The position numbers and the translations under genes are program-made. 64,000 nucleotides of DNA, from assembly GCA_016716475.1 (NCBI GenBank), contig JADJWG010000001.1, positions 744,001 to 808,000 on the forward strand, written 5' to 3'. Positions 1 through 8,626 of this stretch are shown here, piece after piece. The DNA is from Phycisphaerales bacterium. Its GTDB lineage: Bacteria; Planctomycetota; Phycisphaerae; UBA1845; Fen-1342. Position 1 is the stretch's first letter; every line of letters starts with the position of its first letter. The notes beneath the pieces are model-generated. The model was not told where the DNA came from and made no database searches. It was given only the letters and a program-made list of their open reading frames with translations.

Positions 1-278
1 CAAACGACCCGATCGTCGCCTCGACACCGGCGCCCGCACAGGATTACGGCACCTCCGGCGGCACGACCCATGCCGGCGACCGCGGCGGCCGCACTACCGC
101 TGCACCCGCCGCCGGCGACCAGCGCACCCACGTCATCCAAAAGGGTGATACGCTGTATAGTCTGGCGCGCCGGTACTACAACGATCAGACGCGCTGGAAA
201 TCGATCTGGGAAGCGAATCAGGGCACGCTGCGCAACCGCGATCAACTCCCGATCGGCACCCGCATCGTGATCCCCTGA
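1..278 (+). CDS. LysM-domain protein, C-terminal part
   Basis: Only the last 91 residues are in the window and the frame is open at the left edge. The first ~45 residues are a low-complexity linker rich in Ala, Gly, Pro and Thr. They are followed by a LysM peptidoglycan-binding module that starts at THVIQKGDTLYSLARRYY and runs to the stop, ending in GTRIVIP. A C-terminal LysM after a flexible linker is typical of cell-envelope proteins that dock on peptidoglycan or chitin-like glycans. Any catalytic or membrane part would lie upstream and cannot be judged here. The stop is 108 bp before recG on the same strand. Confidence 0.85.
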   Translation, partial: NDPIVASTPAPAQDYGTSGGTTHAGDRGGRTTAAPAAGDQRTHVIQKGDTLYSLARRYYNDQTRWKSIWEANQGTLRNRDQLPIGTRIVIP

Positions 279-386
279 GGTCGTACACGGCTCACCGCGT
301 GGCGGGTGCCCCGCTTCCGAGTGCACCGCCGACCGACAGCTTCGGCTAGACCTTCGCACCGCGCGCCGAACGCGCGGGGGCGCAGT

Positions 387-2513
387 ATGTCCACGCTCCG
401 CGTCGACAGTCCCGTCCAGTATGTCAAAGGCGTCGGGCCGCAGCGCGCCGCCGCCTTTGCCACACTGGGCATCCAGACGGTCGGCGACCTGCTCCACTAC
501 TACCCCTTCCGCTACGAACACGAGAGCGGCGAAGTCGCCATTGCGGACCTCGTCCCCGGTACCCACGCGACGGTGCGCGGCGAGGTGCTGCGCGTCGGCG
601 GCCGCCGCCCCATGCTGCGCTGCGAAATTGACGACGGTACCGGCCAGTGCATCCTGCGCTGGTTCAACCAGGATTACGGAGGACGCAGTCTTTTCCGGGG
701 CGCCACCGTCATTGCCAGCGGACGCGTCCAGATCTATGGCGACCTGGCCGAGCTCGTGCAACCGCGCGTGCAGGTCTTCGCCCCGGATGCCGTGCTGATG
801 ACGCAAGGCGCCGGCCCACGGCGCGTCGGGGTCTACCGCGGGAACCAGCAGTGCAAGTCACCGCTGATCCGCCGGTCCGTCCTCGCCGTCCTGAACCAGG
901 CCCAGCTCCCCCTGGCGGAGATCCTGCCCGAAACTCTGGTGCAAGACCGCGGCCTGCTGCCCCGTGCCCAGGCCGTCCGCATGCTCCATTGCCCGCCGGA
1001 TGAGCCGCAACTGGCCGAGGCCCGGCGCCGGTTGGCTTTTGAAGAGCTATTCCTGATGGAGCTCGCCATGGCCCTGCGGCGGCAACGCCGTATGAGTCTC
1101 CAGCAGGCGGCGGTGTTGCATGTCACGCCGGAGATCGATGCCCGCATCCGGGCTCGCTTCCCCTTCACTCTCACCAGCGCACAGGACGAAGTCGTCCGCG
1201 AGATTGCCGCTGATCTGCAGCTCGGGCGGCCGATGACGCGACTCCTCCAGGGGGACGTCGGAAGCGGGAAGACCGTCGTGGCGCTCTATGCCTGCCTTGT
1301 CGCCATCGCCAACGGTCGGCAGGCCGCCATCATGGCTCCCACCGAGATCCTCGCCCAACAGCACTACGCAAACATCCAGCGCTACCTCGCCGGCAGTCGC
1401 GTGCGCTCGGTCCTGCTGCGCGGGAAGTTGCCGAAGGGCGAGCGTGATGCGGCGCTCTCCGCCATCGAGAACGGCCAACTCGATCTCGTCGTCGGCACAC
1501 AGGCCCTGATCCAGAAGGATGTCGCCTTCAACGAACTCGCCCTCGTCGTCGTGGACGAGCAACACAAGTTCGGCGTGCTACAGCGGCACGAATTCCGCAC
1601 CAAGGGGCTGCGGCCGCACTACCTTGTCATGACTGCAACCCCCATTCCGCGCACCCTCGCCATGACCATTTTCGGCGATCTCGAAATCTCCGTCCTCAAG
1701 CAGTCGCCCCCCGGCCGCGGCAACATTCTCACCAAGGTCGTACCGCGTGATAAGTGGGAGACGGTGCTGGGCTACGTGCACGGCCGGCTCTTGGCTGGCG
1801 AGCAGGCCTATGTCGTCTGTCCGCAGATCGGGCGCAGCGACGAACCCGAGACCTCCACCCCACCAGCCGCCGGACAATCAACCCGTGGCGCGGCGCGTGC
1901 GCCGGAGATCGTCACAGTCACGGACATGTACACGCGCCTTTCCGAGGGACCCTGGCGTGACCTGCGCATCGGGCTGTTGCACGGGGCCCTGCGGCCGGCG
2001 GACAAACAGCGGGTCATTCGGGATTTCACCGCCGGCGCTTTGCATGCCGTCGTCTCCACGACCGTAGTCGAAGTGGGCGTGGACATTCCCAACGCATCGA
2101 TCATGTTGATCGAGAATGCCGATCGCTACGGCCTCTCCCAATTGCACCAGCTACGCGGCCGCATCGGGCGCGGCGCCCGCGACAGTCTCTGCGTACTGAT
2201 TGCCGCGGATGAGCGCGGCCAATCAGGAGAACGGCTCGCGGCCATGGTCGCTTCGACCGACGGGTTCGCCATCGCCGAGGCCGACCTGAAGCAGCGCGGC
2301 CCCGGCGAGTTCTTCGGCACCCGGCAGCATGGTCTCCCCGAGCTGCGCGTCGCCAACATCGTGGAGGATTTTGCCCTGCTGGAAGCGGCGCGCACCGATG
2401 CCTTCGCACTGGTGAAACGCGACCCTGAACTGCGGGCACCGGAGCACGAACTCCTGCGGGCCGCGTTGCGGGCACTCTTCCGCGACAAGCTCGCTCTCAT
2501 CGATGCCGCGTAG
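387..2513 (+). CDS. recG: ATP-dependent DNA helicase RecG
   Basis: RecG remodels stalled replication forks and branch-migrates Holliday junctions. The 708-residue product has the family order: an N-terminal wedge/OB region (KGVGPQRAAAFATLGI near the start), helicase motif I GDVGSGKT at residues 289-296, motif II DEQH at 390-393 (RecG uses DEQH rather than DEAD), motif III MTATPIPRT, and the C-terminal motifs QLRGRIGRG and TDGFAIAEADLKQRGPGE. The length is close to the usual ~690. An in-frame GTG lies upstream at 306, but ATG 387 directly precedes the conserved N-terminus, so it is preferred. It converges with the ISC operon; only 27 bp separate its stop from the fdx stop and no terminator is visible there. 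Confidence 0.96.
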   Translation: MSTLRVDSPVQYVKGVGPQRAAAFATLGIQTVGDLLHYYPFRYEHESGEVAIADLVPGTHATVRGEVLRVGGRRPMLRCEIDDGTGQCILRWFNQDYGGRSLFRGATVIASGRVQIYGDLAELVQPRVQVFAPDAVLMTQGAGPRRVGVYRGNQQCKSPLIRRSVLAVLNQAQLPLAEILPETLVQDRGLLPRAQAVRMLHCPPDEPQLAEARRRLAFEELFLMELAMALRRQRRMSLQQAAVLHVTPEIDARIRARFPFTLTSAQDEVVREIAADLQLGRPMTRLLQGDVGSGKTVVALYACLVAIANGRQAAIMAPTEILAQQHYANIQRYLAGSRVRSVLLRGKLPKGERDAALSAIENGQLDLVVGTQALIQKDVAFNELALVVVDEQHKFGVLQRHEFRTKGLRPHYLVMTATPIPRTLAMTIFGDLEISVLKQSPPGRGNILTKVVPRDKWETVLGYVHGRLLAGEQAYVVCPQIGRSDEPETSTPPAAGQSTRGAARAPEIVTVTDMYTRLSEGPWRDLRIGLLHGALRPADKQRVIRDFTAGALHAVVSTTVVEVGVDIPNASIMLIENADRYGLSQLHQLRGRIGRGARDSLCVLIAADERGQSGERLAAMVASTDGFAIAEADLKQRGPGEFFGTRQHGLPELRVANIVEDFALLEAARTDAFALVKRDPELRAPEHELLRAALRALFRDKLALIDAA

Positions 2514-2540
2514 GCCCTGCGCCCGCGACTTGGCCGCGTG

Positions 2541-2960
2541 TTAGTGCGGCGCCTCACGCGCCAGGTTGCGGTTCCAGTTGGGAATCTCAACCCGCACGTC
2601 CGCCTGCCCGTTCGGCACACACTGGCACCCCAACCGGCTCTGCCCGGTCAAGCCGTAGGCATCGTCGAGCTGGTCTTCTTCATCGTCCGTGGACGCATTA
2701 CAGGTCTCCAGCCCCTGGCGCACAATCACGTGGCACGTCGCACAGGCGCACACGCCGCCGCAGGCGTGGTCCAGGTTGATCCCATGCGCCATCGCGATGT
2801 CGAGAATCGACCCCGGTAACCCGTGATCCTCGTAGGGAATCCTGGCCGGATCCACCTCGATCACGTGCTTCTGCTTCTGCTCGTCGATGATCGTCAGCGT
2901 GTACTTCTTCTGCGGCAGTTCGATCTTCGACTGCTCGATGTATGGATTGCGGCCACCCAT
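2541..2960 (-). CDS. fdx: ISC-type [2Fe-2S] ferredoxin
   Basis: Last gene of the ISC operon; this adrenodoxin-like ferredoxin supplies electrons for Fe-S cluster assembly. The 139-residue product shows the vertebrate/ISC-type cluster ligands C67-x5-C73-x2-C76 and C112, inside HACGGVCACATCHVIV and SRLGCQCV. Extra cysteines at 71, 87 and 114 are not expected ligands. The protein is about 25 residues longer at the N-terminus than E. coli Fdx. A strong AGGAGG lies just upstream of the ATG. It sits 16 bp downstream of hscA and is almost certainly co-transcribed with it. Confidence 0.93.
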   Translation of the reverse strand: MGGRNPYIEQSKIELPQKKYTLTIIDEQKQKHVIEVDPARIPYEDHGLPGSILDIAMAHGINLDHACGGVCACATCHVIVRQGLETCNASTDDEEDQLDDAYGLTGQSRLGCQCVPNGQADVRVEIPNWNRNLAREAPH

Positions 2961-2976
2961 CGCCGGCCTCCTTCAC

Positions 2977-4881
2977 TTACGGCCTTCGGTCATGCTCGAT
3001 CAACGCCGCGCGGATGCCCAGCTCCGCCAGCCGCAGCGTGCTCCGGCCGAAGGCGACCAACGCCGCATGCAGCGCATCTAAATCCACGCCCTGCTCCGCC
3101 AGCTTGCGCAGAGCTGCGAGGTCCTGCTCGATCCGCGCCCGCTCCTCCGTCGACAACTCCGATCCGACCTGCGCCAGCATCTGTTCGGTTTTATGTGTAT
3201 CGAACGCGACCTGGTTCACGAGATCGATCCGCCGGTGGGCATCGACGTCAACCTGTGCAAACTGCACACTCTCCCGTGCTATGCGGTCGACTTCGGCCCG
3301 TGTGAGCCCATGCGTCGGCACCACCTGGATGCTCGCCTCCTGACCACTGCGCCCCTCCCGCGCACTCACGTTCAGGATCCCGTTCGCATCCACCAGAAAT
3401 TCCACTTCCACCTTCGGAATGCCGGCCGGCATCGGCGGCAGGCCATCCAGCGTAAATGTAGCCAATGCGCGGCAGTCCCGTGCCAACTCCCGCTCCCCTT
3501 GCAGCACCGTCAACTTGATGGCTGTCTGCCCATCGACAAAGGTCGTAAACATTTCCGTCGCACGACATGGAATCGTGGTGTTTCGCAGGATCAGCTTGCC
3601 CATCGCCCCGCCCATTGTCTCGATTCCGAGCGACAACGGAATCACGTCCAGCAACAGCAGGTCTGAGCGCTGCCCCGCCATCACAGCCCCCTGGATGGCC
3701 GCCCCCAGGGCGACCACCTCATCCGGGTTCAGCGCTGTGTACGGCGCGCGCCCGAAGTATTCAGCCACGCGCTGCCGCACCTGCGGAATCCGGGTCGAGC
3801 CCCCCACGAGGATCGCCTGCTGCACATCCGCCGCGCGCAACCCCGCATCCCGCAGCGCCCGGCCGCACGCCTCGATCGTCCGCTCCACCAACGGACGCGT
3901 GAGCGTTTCGAACTCCGCGCGCGTGATCGTGCGCCGATAGGTCCGCGCGCGATCGAGGTCTAGCTCGATGTCCGCCTGTGGTTGTTCTCCGAGCCGGATC
4001 TTCACGGCCTCGGCCAGGCCCCGCAGCGCCTGGCGCGTCGCCGCCGCCGTGATGGTCACGCCGAACTGCGCCTCGACTTCCTGCGTCACCAGCTCAATCA
4101 GCGTACGATCGAAATCGTCCCCGCCGAGATGCGTATCTCCCGCCGTGCTCAGGACCTGGAACACGTCCCCGTCGAGTCGCAGGATCGAAACGTCAAACGT
4201 CCCGCCACCAAGGTCGTACACCGCGACAAGCTGCGTCGCCGCCGCCGCGTCAGCAACACCCGCCGGATGGCATTGGGGCAAAGGCAGCGGTGTAGGTCCC
4301 CGCGGCGCTGCGGCACTGCGCAGTCCCAGTCCATAGGCCAGTGCCGCCGCGGTGGGCTCGTTAATGATCCGCACCACCTCCAGCCCGGCCGCCCGGGCCG
4401 CATCTCGCGTTGCCTGGCGCTGGGCATCATCGAAGTAAGCCGGCACCGTGATCACGGCCTTCTGCACCGGTCGCCCGAGTTGCTGCTCCGCCCGCTCCCG
4501 GAGCGCCCGGAGAATCAGCGACGAGAGCTCCTCCGGGCTGTAGCGCCGCCCGTCGAGTTCGATCTGCACCGTGTCGCGCGGACCCGAGCCCACGTCATAC
4601 GTCAGGAACGGCAACTCCGCCCGCAACTCCTCGAGCCCCTTCCCGATCAGGCGCTTCACGGAGTACACCGTCGCCCGCGCATTCGCCACCGCCTGCGCCC
4701 GCGCCGGCCACCCAATCATGACTTCCGGCGGTCCCCCGTCCACGCGCGGCAACACACCAATCACCGATGGCAACCGCCCGTCCCCATTGGCATCGCGCAG
4801 GATCCGCGGGCCCGCTTCGTCGGCATACGCCACGAGCGAGAACGTCGTCCCTAAATCAATACCGACGATCACATCATCCAC
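2977..4881 (-). CDS. hscA: Hsp70-type Fe-S assembly chaperone HscA
   Basis: This is a specialised Hsp70 that, with HscB, pulls the Fe-S cluster off IscU using ATP. The 634-residue product starts with GTG (MDDVIVGIDLGTTFSLVAY). It has the Hsp70 nucleotide-binding signatures (GIDLGTTFS near residue 8, YDLGGGTFDVSIL near 222, VGGSTRIPQVR further on) and a substrate-binding domain. The length is in the HscA range (~616). Its place between hscB and fdx, and the LPPVK target motif in the local IscU, support HscA rather than a general DnaK. The C-terminus lacks the acidic EEVD-like tail of many DnaKs and ends in a basic stretch. Confidence 0.93.
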   Translation of the reverse strand: MDDVIVGIDLGTTFSLVAYADEAGPRILRDANGDGRLPSVIGVLPRVDGGPPEVMIGWPARAQAVANARATVYSVKRLIGKGLEELRAELPFLTYDVGSGPRDTVQIELDGRRYSPEELSSLILRALRERAEQQLGRPVQKAVITVPAYFDDAQRQATRDAARAAGLEVVRIINEPTAAALAYGLGLRSAAAPRGPTPLPLPQCHPAGVADAAAATQLVAVYDLGGGTFDVSILRLDGDVFQVLSTAGDTHLGGDDFDRTLIELVTQEVEAQFGVTITAAATRQALRGLAEAVKIRLGEQPQADIELDLDRARTYRRTITRAEFETLTRPLVERTIEACGRALRDAGLRAADVQQAILVGGSTRIPQVRQRVAEYFGRAPYTALNPDEVVALGAAIQGAVMAGQRSDLLLLDVIPLSLGIETMGGAMGKLILRNTTIPCRATEMFTTFVDGQTAIKLTVLQGERELARDCRALATFTLDGLPPMPAGIPKVEVEFLVDANGILNVSAREGRSGQEASIQVVPTHGLTRAEVDRIARESVQFAQVDVDAHRRIDLVNQVAFDTHKTEQMLAQVGSELSTEERARIEQDLAALRKLAEQGVDLDALHAALVAFGRSTLRLAELGIRAALIEHDRRP

Positions 4882-4962
4882 AACAACACTCGGCTGTGTC
4901 GCGGGCTCGGTCCTGCGCAGTGCGTCAGAAACAGTGTTCTCGCCCTGCGCTCGACGGCCCCA

Positions 4963-5580
4963 TCAGGTCTCCGCCAGGATCTTCTGGTAGTACTTACTCG
5001 CGTTCAGGGTCTTGCGCAGCTCATCCCGCAGCGCTGCATCACCCGGCAACCGTCGGGCCAGATCCAGCAGCCGTACCAGCAATCCCCGCCGTTGCGCCTG
5101 CGCCTGCGCCCGACAGGCCTCCAGCCGCGCCGCATCCCCCGCGGCGCGTGCCTCGCCCAGCTCCTCACGCATGCCCAAAGACTCCGTCAGCACGTCCGTT
5201 GGCACCGAGCGATCTTCAGCCGACGATTTCCCGCCTGCCAATTCCAACAGGTACTCGATCCGCAGGAAGGGATCGGACAATACGCGGTACGCCTCGTTCA
5301 ACCTGGCGCTGACACGCAACCCGAGCACGGACTCCCCCACCGCCCCCTGCCGATCCGGGTGGATCCCACGCGACAGCTTCAGATAGCGCTCCCGCAGTTC
5401 CTCCTCGGCGATTTCCGCGACCGGCGCCAGACCCATCAGCTCGAAATAGCTCACCCCATCCGCGGGATACAGACGCCGGCAGTCCGCACAGAATACCGGC
5501 GTCTCCATCGGTCCATCACACGCCCGGCACTTCAGCAGCGCTGCCGTGTCACCGCTCGCATTCTTAGGGTTAACGACCAT
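4963..5580 (-). CDS. hscB: J-domain co-chaperone HscB with N-terminal zinc ribbon
   Basis: HscB delivers IscU to HscA and triggers its ATPase. ATG 5580 (MVVNPKNASGD) gives 205 residues; the reading frame extends further upstream, but that part overlaps the end of iscA. After residue 17 comes a CxxC-x9-CxxC element (C18, C21, C31, C34), probably a zinc- or iron-binding ribbon, then the J domain with HPD at 74-76, then the helical IscU-binding domain. E. coli HscB has no cysteine ribbon; a comparable N-terminal CxxC pair is known in eukaryotic HSC20. This makes the gene odd for a bacterial ISC operon. It lies 81 bp upstream of hscA. Confidence 0.92.
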   Translation of the reverse strand: MVVNPKNASGDTAALLKCRACDGPMETPVFCADCRRLYPADGVSYFELMGLAPVAEIAEEELRERYLKLSRGIHPDRQGAVGESVLGLRVSARLNEAYRVLSDPFLRIEYLLELAGGKSSAEDRSVPTDVLTESLGMREELGEARAAGDAARLEACRAQAQAQRRGLLVRLLDLARRLPGDAALRDELRKTLNASKYYQKILAET

Positions 5581-5689
5581 GCTTCGCCGTCGAGAGCGCG
5601 GCCCGTGTGAACGCCGGGCGACCGGAGTCGCAGCGCTCACACGGGCCCACGCGATATTCAGTCCCAGCGAGCGGAACCTGCTACCCGAG

Positions 5690-6127
5690 CTACGCCGTGT
5701 AGCTGGAACCGCAACCGCACGAGTGCTTGGCATTCGGATTCTTGAAGGTGAACCCGGCGCCCATCATGCCTTCCTCGTAGTCGATCGTCGTGCCGTCGAG
5801 GTGCCCGACCATGAAGCTCTTCAGGTCACACACCACCACCACGTCGTGCGAGAGAAAGACCTCGTCTGTTTCCGCCACTTGCGAGACACTTTCATCACGC
5901 AGATCGAGCACGTAGCTCAGCCCGCTGCACCCGCCCCCCTTGACCCCGAAAAAGAGGTACTGCTGGCTGGGATTCTCGGTTTTCTCCATGTACTGACGGA
6001 CGTACTTCGCCGCCAGGGGCGTCAACTGGACACCCTGCCCTTCGGGCGGCGTCACCGCGCGGTCACGTGCGGGAATGTAAACCGGCGCCGGGTGGGTCAC
6101 GGCGTTCGTGGCGGTTGCATCACTCAT
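5690..6127 (-). CDS. iscA: A-type Fe-S carrier IscA
   Basis: A-type carrier that receives or passes on Fe-S clusters. The 145-residue protein has the three conserved cysteines: C67 in GGGCSGLSY and C137/C139 in HSCGCG near the C-terminus. A ~35-residue N-terminal extension precedes the core domain (VQLTPLAAKYVRQYM). ATG 6127 is chosen because GGAGAGAG stands just upstream; an ATG ten codons earlier lacks this. Position between iscU and hscB is the classical ISC order. ErpA is the closest alternative by sequence; the operon context favours IscA. Confidence 0.92.
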   Translation of the reverse strand: MSDATATNAVTHPAPVYIPARDRAVTPPEGQGVQLTPLAAKYVRQYMEKTENPSQQYLFFGVKGGGCSGLSYVLDLRDESVSQVAETDEVFLSHDVVVVCDLKSFMVGHLDGTTIDYEEGMMGAGFTFKNPNAKHSCGCGSSYTA

Positions 6128-6270
6128 CGGCTCTCTCTCCAACGTTTCTTTCCACACTCTCGCGAAACAACGCTAACCGCGGAACGGGGAGTCCCGGCCG
6201 GATCTCCGGGGGGCCGCATCGGCACCGCCCGCTGCGTCGCGCCTGCGCTCCGCGCTCCTCTTTCCCCATT

Positions 6271-6690
6271 CTACGCCGTCTGTCCGGCCGCCGCCGGTTC
6301 CACCGCCACCTGGCCACGTTTCGCCTTCAAATCGGCCACGGCCGCCTTGATCGCGTCTTCGGCCAGCACGCTACAGTGGATCTTGACAGGCGGCAACGCC
6401 AGCTCATTCACGATGTCGGTGTTCTTGATCGCCAGGGCTTCGTCCAAGGTCCGCCCCTTCATCCACTCTGTCGCGAGCGAACTCGAAGCAATGGCCGAAC
6501 CACAGCCAAAGGTCTTGAACTTTGCATCCACGATCTGGTCGTGCTCGTCGACCTGGATCTGCAATTTCATCACGTCGCCGCACTCGGGCGCGCCCACGAT
6601 CCCCGTCCCGACATTCGGGCTGGCTTTGTCCAGCGACCCGACATTTCTCGGATTGGAATAGTGATCGAGTACCTTCTCGCTATAGGCCAT
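6271..6690 (-). CDS. iscU: Fe-S cluster scaffold protein IscU
   Basis: Scaffold on which the [2Fe-2S] cluster is built from IscS sulfur and iron. In 139 residues all the assembly-site residues are visible: C37 with D39 (PECGD), C63 (FGCGSA), H105 and C106. The HscA-recognition motif LPPVK is at residues 99-103. Presence of LPPVK shows this is the ISC type, not SufU or NifU. The C-terminal ~20 residues (AVEPAAAGQTA) are an extra tail. The ribosome-binding site AGGAG is well placed before the ATG. Spacing to iscS is 67 bp. Confidence 0.96.
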   Translation of the reverse strand: MAYSEKVLDHYSNPRNVGSLDKASPNVGTGIVGAPECGDVMKLQIQVDEHDQIVDAKFKTFGCGSAIASSSLATEWMKGRTLDEALAIKNTDIVNELALPPVKIHCSVLAEDAIKAAVADLKAKRGQVAVEPAAAGQTA

Positions 6691-6757
6691 GACTGCTTAC
6701 TCCTGTGCCAGCGGCGTGCCCGGGCGGGGCACTACCGGGAACGGCAGATCCGCGGCG

Positions 6758-7966
6758 CTAGTGCGCCGCCCATGCGACCGTCTTCAGATCCACGCCTTCC
6801 TGTGCCAGTTCGTAGAGCGGGCTCATTTCCCGCAGCTTGCGCACCGTCTTGACCACGAGGTCGATCGTGAAATCGATCTCCGCCGCGGTGTTGAACCGAC
6901 CCAGTGAAAACCGAATGCTGCTGTGCGCCAACTCGTCGCCGACGCCGAGGGCTTTCAGCACATAGCTCGGCTCCAGCGAGGCGCTCGTGCAGGCCGAGCC
7001 GCTCGAGACGGCGATGTCCTTGAAGCCCATCATCAGACTCTCGCCCTCCACATAGGCGAAGGAGAGATTCAAGTTCGTGGGTGTACGCTCAGTCGGATGC
7101 CCGTTCAGGTACACCTCGTCGAGCTGCGCCATGATCCCCTGCTGCAGGCGATCCCTTAGCCCGGCCACATGGGCCGCGTCCGCGCTCATGTTGTTCCGGG
7201 CCAGCTCCGCCGCCTTGCCGAGCCCCACGATCCCCGGCACGTTCAGCGTACCGGAGCGCATGCCGCGCTCGTGCCCGCCGCCGTGAATCACCGCCTCGCA
7301 CCGCACACGCGGGTTCTTCCGCCGGACATACAGCGCCCCCACCCCCTTCGGACCGTAAATCTTGTGCGCGCTGCAACTCAACAGGTCGATGTTCATCGCA
7401 TGCACGTCCAGCGGCACCTTGCCAAACGTCTGGCAACAGTCCGTGTGCAGCAGCACCCCCTGTGCCCGGCAGATCCGCCCGATCTCGGCGATCGGTTGCA
7501 GCGTGCCAATCTCATTGTTGCCATGCATGATTGACACGAGGATCGTGTCCGGCCGGAGAGCTGCGGCCACCTGGGCCGGATCGACTCGGCCCCGCGCATC
7601 GACCTTCAACACGGTCACCTCGTACCCGCGCTGCTCGAGGTACTTGCTGGGGTCGATGACCGCCTTGTGCTCGGTCTCCTGCGTAATGATGTGTTTGCCC
7701 TTGTCGGCATACATCGCCGCCACGCCCTTGATGGCGATGTTGTTGCTCTCCGTCGCACCACTCGTGAAGATGATCTCGCGCGGGTCAGCGTTGATCACCG
7801 CCGCCACCTGGGCGCGGGCGTGCTCCACCGCCTCTTCTGCTTCCCACCCGAAGCCGTGACTCCGCGAGGCCGCATTGCCGTACTTCTCGGTGAAGAACGG
7901 CAGCATCGCCTCCAGCACCTGCGGATCGACCGGCGTTGTCGCGTTGTTGTCCAGGTAAACTCTCAT
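6758..7966 (-). CDS. iscS: Cysteine desulfurase IscS
   Basis: PLP enzyme that takes sulfur from L-cysteine and passes it to IscU. The start ATG 7966 (MRVYLDNNATTPVD) gives 402 residues, the usual IscS length, and overlaps the iscR stop by 4 bp (ATGA). Visible catalytic features: H100 in TQETEHKAV, the PLP lysine K202 in CSAHKIYGPKG, and the sulfur-carrying C326 in the flexible loop SSGSACTSASLEPS, which marks group I (IscS/NifS) rather than SufS. An extension upstream of 7966 is possible in frame, but it would run through iscR. Confidence 0.96.
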   Translation of the reverse strand: MRVYLDNNATTPVDPQVLEAMLPFFTEKYGNAASRSHGFGWEAEEAVEHARAQVAAVINADPREIIFTSGATESNNIAIKGVAAMYADKGKHIITQETEHKAVIDPSKYLEQRGYEVTVLKVDARGRVDPAQVAAALRPDTILVSIMHGNNEIGTLQPIAEIGRICRAQGVLLHTDCCQTFGKVPLDVHAMNIDLLSCSAHKIYGPKGVGALYVRRKNPRVRCEAVIHGGGHERGMRSGTLNVPGIVGLGKAAELARNNMSADAAHVAGLRDRLQQGIMAQLDEVYLNGHPTERTPTNLNLSFAYVEGESLMMGFKDIAVSSGSACTSASLEPSYVLKALGVGDELAHSSIRFSLGRFNTAAEIDFTIDLVVKTVRKLREMSPLYELAQEGVDLKTVAWAAH

Positions 7967-8418
7967 TTGGCCAGCACCTTCGTCACGTTGAGCTCGGCGG
8001 AAGCGGGGTGGTCGTGTGCAATCTCCGCCACCGTCACACCGCGCAGAAACGCATGCAACCGCTGATGCACTCGCACCAGCGAACGACGAATCGGACAGGT
8101 CGAGGAAATCCCGCACACCCGGGCGTCGTCAGCCGTATTCGTACACCGCGTCAGGTGCACGGGCCCTTCAACCGCCTCGATCAGGTCGGCGAGCGTCAGC
8201 TCCTCCGGGTTCGTCGCCAGCAGATACCCGCCGCGTGCGCCCCGCACGGAGTTGATGTAACCCGCCCGGTTGAGTTTCTTCAAAACATTCATCAGCAACG
8301 GCAGCGGCACGGTGTGCTCTTCCGCGATGTCCCGCGCGCTCACGATCTGCCGGCCCACCCGGGCCAGGTGTGAAATCGCAATCAGCGCGTACTCCGTTTT
8401 TCTCGTGAGCGTCAACAT
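7963..8418 (-). CDS. iscR: Rrf2-family Fe-S regulator IscR
   Basis: Winged-helix repressor of the Rrf2 family that senses Fe-S status through its own [2Fe-2S] cluster and autoregulates the isc operon. The 151-residue protein starts MLTLTRKTEYALIAISHLA. The HTH region is followed by GARGGY and by three cysteines, C92, C102 and C108, in the cluster-binding loop. Spacing is C-x9-C-x5-C, longer in the first gap than E. coli IscR (C-x5-C-x5-C). It is the first gene of the operon and has a clear promoter 29-57 bp upstream of the start. A plain Rrf2 regulator of another function is less likely given the cysteines and operon. Confidence 0.93.
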   Translation of the reverse strand: MLTLTRKTEYALIAISHLARVGRQIVSARDIAEEHTVPLPLLMNVLKKLNRAGYINSVRGARGGYLLATNPEELTLADLIEAVEGPVHLTRCTNTADDARVCGISSTCPIRRSLVRVHQRLHAFLRGVTVAEIAHDHPASAELNVTKVLAK

Positions 8419-8446
8419 CGGGCGCACCTCCAACCGTTGCACTGAG

Positions 8447-8475
8447 AATATAGTAGTTCTCCGGTACGATTTCAA
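8447..8475 (-). promoter_or_regulatory. Promoter of the isc operon
   Basis: On the minus strand TTGAAA (8470-8475) and TATATT (8447-8452) are separated by exactly 17 bp, close to the sigma70 consensus, and lie just upstream of iscR. IscR autoregulation through a site overlapping this promoter is expected from other ISC operons. I see only a weak imperfect dyad here (ACT...AGT flanking the -10), so no operator is called. Confidence 0.75.
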
Positions 8476-8626
8476 TGGCCACTCCGATGTAGCGCTCCAA
8501 AATTGAAACTCCAGCGCCTCAGAGCCCTTGTTTCTCGGACGCCAAGCCCCCGCAACCGCGCACGCTGATCATCTCGAATGATCCCCTCGCTGGGAGGCCG
8601 TTTCACCGGTTGCTACACTCCCCAGC

